The notes under the pieces: model-generated
What the model was told of the DNA's origin: nothing
The model's database searches: none
Seen by the model: only the letters and a program-made list of their open reading frames with translations
Assembly (NCBI GenBank): GCA_036250225.1
Contig: JAPZLL010000019.1
Coordinates: forward strand, 372,001-436,000
Length of the DNA: 64,000 nucleotides
Direction: 5' to 3'
Origin: Cercophora sp. LCS_1
Taxonomy: Eukaryota; Ascomycota; Sordariomycetes; Sordariales; Lasiosphaeriaceae
In this document: in pieces, positions 57,180 to 64,000 of the stretch
Layout: every line of letters begins with the position of its first letter
How positions within the stretch are numbered: position 1 is the first letter of the stretch
Program-made: the position numbers and the translations under genes

Positions 57180-59912
57180 CTTGAACTGTTTCTTGTGTCA
57201 ATCCCTCAAGCCAACATAGGCTCCACTGGAGATATCGACGGAACTGTGTTTGGAGAGCTGATGGGTGAATGTCGGCTTGATTTAAGGCGATCGATAGATC
57301 GGGCGCCGCCGGTTCGCTGGTGGAATGCTATGATGTAGGGTCGTCGACGTCAGAGGCGATTCTGGCTCAACCAAATACAGCAGTGGCGTGAGGTTGCTGG
57401 GGTCGCATGAAGCACGAGGAAGATAGCACTCGAAAACACCCGGGATCGACCGAGGACGGGATACTGCGCCAGAGAGGACGAGTAGGATGCCGTGTGGGAG
57501 TGCCTCGCCGTGTCAGAGCCACGATGGCGAGGCGCGGATAAATTGACAGAAGGGCCCAATATCCTGATTCCTCGCGAAACTCGTGTCGATTGCTCTCAGG
57601 GGCGCAGGCGAAGGGCGTCTGTTTCAATGCCAAAGCAGGTTTTGTCGATTTGTCGACAAGAAAGATAGGCGCATCCGTAGTTGATGGTCGAAGTTGGGCT
57701 CGAGAAAATACGGAGCACGGCAGCGGCGTATCAATCGGGACACATTGACGGCCGGAGAGGACGCAGAGAACGACTAGAAATCGCGCTCGCAGAATGAGAC
57801 AGGAAGAGCGAACGTGTGTCGGCGTAATCGAGTTGGTGCCGATGAGCGGGAATAATCATGGCCACGCCTCGAGAAAAAGAGGGACTGAACAAGAGACAGA
57901 GGCATGAAAAGGCGTTACGGTTTGGCTGGGGGAGAGCTGGGAAGGGGGGAAACAGACGACCTCCGGCTTGCCAGCCAAACCCTGGCACCCGGGCAGGGGC
58001 TCCATGACGGACAGCCAACGGGCGGCCGGGCTGACCCGGTCCACATCCTCAAACAGCTAGCTCCACTGGCTCGTGTTCCAAAATTGCTAGAAACTACCCC
58101 CTATGAAGCTAGCGCATATTTCGGTCGATGAGCGCGGACGACGGATAGCGTAACGGTGCTGCTTGACGGGATATGGGGTGCAGCATCGTCGCCTTCGCTG
58201 AGAGGTTCCCCTTTCCAACTTCCAGACTTTTCTGGCCTCCCTCCCGTCGGCCATCCGCTAGGCCTGGACTTGGCAGGCGATAGAGGATTTCACCATTGAA
58301 AACCTACTTCGCGCTTTTGCACCGATAAAACGCACGCAGACAATGTGTCTGATGGCCTCAGACAGCGGTCGGCGAAGCCGGCTGAACTGAAATCAGTCCA
58401 ACCATCAAAAATCCAGTTCTCACAGGTCATCTGTGTTGCTGAGGTTGTGCGACCTCGCCACGATGGATTGAGCCCCGCGATTCGCGGTTCAGATTTTGGC
58501 GCAATCCCACAGCCTTCCACTCGCAGAACAGAGATCTCACTTTCAAGATGTGAGGCGTTTTTAGCCTCCCCAAGGGGATAACTTGCCGATCCAGCGATCG
58601 AGCTTCCACCGAGTCCTGCTGATTTCCATGCAGCAGTCGTCAGAGGATGCGGAAACAAGCGCAGCCCGCACAAACTACCGAGATCTTCGCCGCGCTGTTG
58701 GTCGAAACGCTGCATGCCGCTCGCCGCATCGCCATCCCATGGATTATCAGACGAAATTCTTTTTAGAAGACGCCTGCAACTACCGGCAAGCTTAGTCGCC
58801 GCACCTTTGGCTCATATGGGGGTGTGCCCGGGCCAGGGTAGAGTTCCATGGCATAATCCGAGACTGTTGGTCGCATCTCGAAATAAAGTGCCCGGTCTTG
58901 CACGACAGCGGAGATGAAGCGCCGTCTGACAGCCCAGCGTTCCTGACGCAGGAACCGGACACCATCAAAATTTAGTCTGAGATGACCAGTTCTTAGCCCT
59001 CGCCCAATCGCGTGCTGACGACACCGTCAACATTCGATTTGCTTTCTCAGCTCAATGACGGAATGTGTTTGCCCCAGCAGACAAACGGTCAGCCACAAAA
59101 CGCCTAAGCATCAGTGCCATTGTCAGCTGTCATGTGCAGAAGCCATGTTCCAAATCCCGCCATGCCGCCTTGTGCGATGGCGAAGAGCCTGGGGTGGTAC
59201 GGAATGCGTTCCAGGAAGAAGCCTAGTGTGGAAACATTTCAATAGCGCAGCCAGGAGCCAATGACTGCAACCCACCGCGGGGAAGCACACTGGCTTGACC
59301 CCAAGCCGGGGTTCTCCACGATATTTTCGGGGTGGTTCCTGCATGTGCAGGTCATTTGACGCGTCGAAACGAAATTACATAAACCAAACGCTCCACCAAC
59401 TCCGTTTCTCCCAGAGAGCCGAAGCTCCCATCGGATGGGAACAAAACGGAGCAAGTCCGGTAGAGTTTGGCCCAGGTACAGCAAGCAGACTATACATATG
59501 GGATGAAGCTAGGGGCTGCCTGCTTGAGGTCAAAATAAACAAAGTGCTCTTCGGTCACGGGGTCAGCATCGGAGAATGTTAGAACGAACGGCATCGGGCG
59601 TAAGACCAACACAGCCATCCATGGATGTGTTATCTCCCATTCGAGTTTATCAACCGCATGGCGAAGCACGCACTGAATCAACATCGGCCTTGCAACGCCG
59701 AGCTTTACCTGCTACAATAAAGGCACGGAACCACATTCAAGAACACATAGACGCCATCTTTTTTATTCCAAACTCAACTTAGCCGTAACTCCAGTTCCCA
59801 TGCATCTAACAAACCTCCCACCTTGGCGCGCAGTTTCAAGAGATAAGATACCGAAAACAAGAGACAAAAACCCAAAATTGGGTATGTTTATATATAGTAC
59901 ACCAAAACCACC
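57180..59912. other. 2.7-kb gene-free region
   Basis: Between the start of the Sel1-repeat gene and the stop of ERV46, both on the minus strand. The part nearest 57180 is probably promoter. No frame above about 140 codons, no RNA gene seen. Confidence 0.5.
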
Positions 59913-61347
59913 TTAGAGATCCTTGTTCCTCAACTTGCGCAGCCTTATTCCGCCTTCAAACATGGCACGGTCAACTGCCGCCGCAACCGTCAGGGTGCCG
60001 CCAACAATGGCGCAAAGGCCAGCGAGGAAGCCGATGAACGTCTTGGCGCGTTCTTCGCGGTTGATAACCTTCATGGGGGAGATGTCCTGGGCGTCGTTAG
60101 TACCAAGTACGTATCCTGTTCGCTGTAAGACTTACATAGGAAAAGAAAACGCCCGGAATGCCGCCCTTTGAGTGCAACCGTTCTTGATGACCCTCGGCAG
60201 CGTCATCACCGCCCGCCAGACTCCGCTTGTGGCTCGTGACCGAGTATTGGTGTGTCTCCACGCTCCCATCGTCTCCTTGACCGAACTGGCCGATATCAGC
60301 AGCGTGATTCTCCCGGAACCCAGAGAACTGCTTCTCCCAACCAAGGGGCAGATACGAAGTCGGCACGATCTTGACAAAGTACATGTAGTTATAGTTCGGA
60401 TCGTCCGTCTCCTGGTGGGTACTGTCAAGCGGGTTCAGATGGTGGTTTGTCCACGGCATGTGTTTTCCCTTGCCCAACTTTTTGTGCACGTCATCAGGGA
60501 GCTGCGGGCCGAAGCGCAGGCTGTGGATGGTGTGTGTGAACGAGTGGCCCCCCTGCACAGGCGTGTCCCAGTAGTTCTTGAGGTCGTGAACGTGCATGTT
60601 GCCGTTACTGAAGCTGCGGCCGGGCGCAAGATGGAAGTTGCCAATGACCTTGTTGACGCGCAGCCCGCCCTCAATGCGGCATCCCTCGTAGCGTTGCTCG
60701 TCTAGTTTCTCGGCATAGTGCTCGCGCTCGCACTGCTCGACACCCTCGCCCTTGCCAAAAGCCCACGACGCCTCGGCGTATGCGTTGCGCACTTCCTCAC
60801 AGGTCTGGCAGCAGCCGGGCTTCGAGGCGCTTGCGGGCGGGTTGGCGCCGTAGCAGGGTCCGCAGTAGGAGGGGTCGAGATGCGCGGCACTCTCGTCGGC
60901 AGCGTGACTTAGGATGGGGGGAACCGTCAGCCTCTATTGGCACCAAAATGCTCTTAGGCAGGCGTCTTGAACTTACAGAGACAGAGTCTTAGAGTCAATT
61001 GGTCCACCGCCCTCGTTTTGCGGCCGCAGACGGGTCTTCTTCACGCCGTGCTGGACACCGTGCTGCTGTTCGCCTGAGACATCCATGACATCCAGGGTCA
61101 ACAACTCGCAGGGAATCCGGGGAAAACTGATGTTGAGATGGATCTCCATGCGCTCGCCTCGACCCTTGTCGACAACAAGCTCTGGATGCACCACTATCCT
61201 CCTATAGTCGGCCCATTCTCCCCATGCAAGGAAGAAGACGACGATCAGCGATACGATGGTGACGATACCGCCCGATGTCGTCCTGATCCGCGCATCCTCA
61301 ACGGTCTTGGTAAAGGCATCGAGCCTTGTAAATCTCGATTTTGCCAT
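59913..61347 (-). CDS. erv46: COPII vesicle cargo receptor Erv46 (ERGIC3 homologue)
   Basis: Erv46 with Erv41 cycles between ER and Golgi and retrieves escaped ER residents. Exons: 60977-61347, 60136-60907 and 59913-60086; introns are 69 and 49 nt (GTACTAAC branch). The product is 438 aa. The N-terminus MAKSRFTRLDAFTKTVEDARIRT is cytosolic, followed by transmembrane segment GGIVTIVSLIVVFFLAWGEW. A large luminal domain contains a cysteine cluster (YCGPCYGAN ... GCCQTCEEVRNAY), the RVNKVIGNFHLAPGRSF block and LKNYWDTPVQGGHSFTHTIH. A second membrane segment (TFIGFLAGLCAIVGGTLTVAAAVD) lies near the end, with a short basic cytosolic tail for coat binding. Topology and cysteine pattern match the family. 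Confidence 0.95.
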
Positions 61348-62086
61348 CTCGCTTCCGTGGGCGCGACGGAGAGCGCCCTATTATCCGTCTATCGCAGGAA
61401 TTTTTCAATCGCAAGGCTAGAAATGCAGAGCAGGTAAGTGTCAAGGATTGATGAGGAATGGCATCAAGTGGGCGATGTATCCTCTGGAGAGACTCGAGGC
61501 TGTAGCTTCACTCCCAGCCCTGGGGCGCAACTGACACGGCAGCATAAAAGTTAAGGCCACCTAACACTGCCAAGGGTCGAGGTCGAGCTCGCTAGCCCCA
61601 CCAGGACTCCGGGTGGGACCGAACCGAGGGTTAGGCGAGAGACAACGCTCAAGCGGCTCTGCGACTCTGACCACGAACAATGCAGAAAATGGGATCGCGG
61701 GTTTGAGGTTGTGCCTAGATCATGTCCAAATCACGAAGCCCGTGTTTCTAAGGTCAATTGGCGTGATCCACGCAGTTTTGGACAACTCTACCAACACCTG
61801 CAACCACAGATTGGTGTTTCCTGTCCCCATTGACGTGAGACTAATCACATCGTCAAGTTGCAGGCATAGCCTCGACCCAATACGTCTTGATACATCACCT
61901 TCCGCAATCGTCATTTGCGGTTGAAAGACTATTCGCACTTGACATTATCCCCATTGCGACTCTGCTGGGCTACAAGTGACTCACCATGCATTCTATGCAT
62001 ATAAACCGCATTTCGAATTTACCTGCTGTCACAAACCTCTCCATCACCCAGAACAAGGACCATTGCCCTCTGAGCAAATCGTCATT
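61348..62086. promoter_or_regulatory. Divergent promoter region ERV46 / GNAT gene
   Basis: 739 nt between divergent starts; no extra gene is supported. Confidence 0.4.
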
Positions 62087-62668
62087 ATGTCTAACACATC
62101 CGATTCTTCCGTCATTCCCGCCCCCATCCTTACTCTCCCAACATGTCTCATCCGCCGACACCACGCCTCAGACATCCCTCGCATCGCCCAGTTGGCAAAC
62201 AACCCCAACATCGCCCATCGTCTGCGGTCAACTTTTCCCTCGCCGTATACGCTCGCAGATGCTGAAACATTCGTAAACCGAGCCCTGTCCAACAAAGAAA
62301 GTCTCCATTATGCCATCTGCGATCCTCTCACCAACGAATTCATGGGCGGCATCGCCATCAGGCCCATGGCGGCCGACGAAACGCTCACCTACGAGCTCGG
62401 CTACTGGCTGGGTGAGCCGTACTGGGGACGCGGTATCATGACCGATGCGGCCCGCGGTTTCTCCCGCTGGGTGTTTGAGAACTGGAACGAAGACAAGCTG
62501 CAACGACTGGAGGCGCACATCTACGAGACCAATAAGGGAAGCAAGGCCGTTGTAAGCAAAGCCGGGTTTGTGCTCGAGGGGACGAAGAGACGAGCCGGGT
62601 TCAAGCATGGAGAAGTGTTTGACGTGTTCGTGTTTGGAATGATCAGGGATGATCTCAAATCCTCGTAG
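62087..62668 (+). CDS. GNAT-family N-acetyltransferase (RimJ/RimL-like)
   Basis: Transfers acetyl from acetyl-CoA to an unknown amine; the RimJ/RimL-like subgroup includes protein and small-molecule acetyltransferases. A single exon of 193 aa. The start at 62087 (MSNTSDSSVIPAPILTL) was chosen because the in-frame upstream extension from 61976 is Cys/His-rich and unlike the family. Visible blocks: the N-terminal strand and helix (CLIRRHHASDIPRIAQLANNP), GGIAIRPM, YELGYWLGEPYWGRGIMTDA with the acetyl-CoA-binding R-G-x-G-type loop, and the C-terminal NKGSKAVVSKAGFVLEGTKR strand-helix typical of the fold. Its stop codon lies only 8 nt from the stop codon of PER1 on the other strand. Confidence 0.88.
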   Translation: MSNTSDSSVIPAPILTLPTCLIRRHHASDIPRIAQLANNPNIAHRLRSTFPSPYTLADAETFVNRALSNKESLHYAICDPLTNEFMGGIAIRPMAADETLTYELGYWLGEPYWGRGIMTDAARGFSRWVFENWNEDKLQRLEAHIYETNKGSKAVVSKAGFVLEGTKRRAGFKHGEVFDVFVFGMIRDDLKSS

Positions 62669-62676
62669 CTCAAAAA

Positions 62677-63786
62677 TCAAGCCTTCAAGCGCTCGCTGTT
62701 GGCCAAATCATCCTGCGCGTCCCTGACCAAGAAACTGCACCCGTTAGCCATAGCCCATCACTCACGGTAGGTAAAACTCACTTGTACCACAACACCGCCG
62801 GCGGGATCGTCGCGAGATGCCACAAACTATGCGCATCCAACGCACCCCAGATGGGCGGGAAGTCCAGCAACTCCAAGCTCATTGCACACAGCACGCTCGC
62901 AACCACCACACCGGGCCACACCGCCCACGCCTTCCCACTACTCCTATACTTGTGCCAACTATACCAACTCCACATGCCGTTCTGCAACATGCCCACCACC
63001 ACATTTGCCGCCATATTATACGTGTAGTCCCACGCCCACATCTTTAGATATGTCACATGAGCAACATACATGGCAACACACACGCCCGTCCAAATCTTCA
63101 GCAATCCCTGTTTTTCTTTGCGATCGAGCCGCCAGATCCGTACAGGCGTATAATACAGCCCGTACAGCACGCTCGCGCCCGCACCGAAATAATCCAGCTG
63201 TTCCGTCACCGCAAAGTCCCTCGTGTGGAAAACTGCACTCAACGTCCAGGCTATCATACCAAAGTACGACAGCCAGACGTAGAACGGACGGAGGGTATAC
63301 GTAGCGGGTATCCGCTTCAGGACTTTATTGTTCAACCCATCGTAGTGGGCGAGGAAGTTGCCAATCGAGAAAATGACTGACATGGGCTCCTGGATGCCCA
63401 GGACGCGGATGAAGGGCCATTTCCCGTGGAATTGGACGACGGGTTTGTCCTCAGCGACGCGCGCCGAGGTGATAATGTGTTGACATGCATAGTCGCACTC
63501 GGAGGGGCACGTCCAGAGGAGAAGTTGGTGGTGCAGGGCTAGCCAAGGGCGTCAGCTTTGACGGAGAGGAACACGGGCACGCGGAACATACGGATGGGGG
63601 TTTGGTCGGGGCCAGCGCAGTTCTGTTGCTTGCAGATCTGGGTTGTCAGTTTACGACTGGCAGTGGAAGATGGGAGAGGTTTACTTCGACACATTCGCGG
63701 AATTCGGGCAGACGATCGCCGATGGAAGCGGCGGCGAGCGAGGCGAAGAGCAGGGCGGCGCCGAGTCGCCCGGGGACGGTCACCAT
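62677..63786 (-). CDS. per1: GPI-anchor lipid remodelling protein Per1 (PGAP3)
   Basis: An ER membrane phospholipase A2-type protein that removes the unsaturated sn-2 acyl chain from GPI anchors. Four exons: 63685-63786, 63592-63637, 62782-63538 and 62677-62734, with introns of 47, 53 and 47 nt; all have clear branch sites. The product is 320 aa. A signal peptide (MVTVPGRLGAALLFASLAAASIGD) is followed by a luminal Cys-rich part (FRECVEICKQQNC, LLLWTCPSECDYACQHI). Next come HGKWPFIRVLGIQEPMSVIFSIGNFLAHYDG and about seven membrane spans, with conserved FHTRDFAVTEQLDYFGAGA and, near the end, LDFPPIWGALDAHSLWHLATIP, whose His and Asp residues are conserved in the CREST superfamily. The C-terminal exon encodes a short cytosolic tail (DAQDDLANSERLKA). 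Confidence 0.95.
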
Positions 63787-64000
63787 TGCGAGGATGCGAG
63801 CATGGACAAGCGTGACACGAGCAAAGGAGGAACAGGAAAAGGAGAAGGCGATTCCTGTGTGACGGGGTGGGGTGGGACGCGGCTTGTGTTAGGATCGCAA
63901 AAAGGGGGACGACATGGGATTTGCGACGAAAACGCGGTCACGTCTGGCGTCGCTGGTCGCGTGGGGGACAGGGAACCGGCGGGAGGGATTGACGGATGCG
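63787..64000. other. Upstream flank of PER1
   Basis: Promoter side of PER1 up to the window end; no further gene start is visible. Confidence 0.4.

Overview
The window is nuclear DNA from a filamentous ascomycete (Pezizomycotina, most likely a Sordariomycete). The evidence is about thirty short spliceosomal introns, mostly 41-75 nt, with CTRAY-type branch sites just upstream of the 3' splice site. All recognisable proteins are fungal (Rad50, PP4 regulatory subunit, Gid2/Rmd5, Stb6, Tim10, Nup159, Pup1, Erv46, Per1), intergenic DNA is pyrimidine-rich and moderately GC-rich, and there is a nuclear tRNA-Tyr with a 14-nt intron. I did not determine the species.

Layout. 0-10 kb: RAD50 (+) converges on a PP4 regulatory subunit 2 gene (-); after a 2.5-kb gene-free stretch comes a UPF0658 Golgi membrane protein (+). 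11-21.5 kb is compact: RMD5/GID2 (-), an STB6-like gene (+), TIM10 (-), mitochondrial lysyl-tRNA synthetase (+) and an F-box-like conserved protein (-). 21.5-29 kb is a 7.5-kb gene desert. 29-37.2 kb: a PH-domain protein with a low-complexity tail (+), a GH79 glycoside hydrolase (-) whose second intron holds a GGAT microsatellite and an assembly gap, mitochondrial succinate-semialdehyde dehydrogenase (+), and a membrane protein of unknown function (-). A 4.2-kb gene-free stretch precedes a 1505-residue hybrid histidine kinase (+). Then follow tRNA-Tyr (-), NUP159 (-), 20S proteasome beta2/PUP1 (+), a Sel1-repeat Nif1/Dsf2-type protein (-), ERV46 (-), a GNAT acetyltransferase (+) and PER1/PGAP3 (-).

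Most genes are housekeeping: DNA repair, protein phosphatase 4, GID ubiquitin ligase, mitochondrial import and translation, nuclear pore, proteasome, and ER-Golgi/GPI-anchor maturation. I see no secondary-metabolite cluster, no intact transposon and no CRISPR-like or operon-like system. Exon-intron models were built by hand; every multi-exon model gives a continuous reading frame whose exon lengths sum to a multiple of three.

The least ordinary observations concern RNA processing and gene arrangement. Three of about thirty introns appear to be GC-AG, one of them splitting the RAD50 Walker A region. Several introns are stop-free and a multiple of three long. The GNAT and PER1 stop codons lie 8 nt apart on opposite strands. 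A microsatellite and assembly gap are confined to one GH79 intron. Two conserved proteins lack an assigned function. I did not find convincing evidence of a wholly new system.
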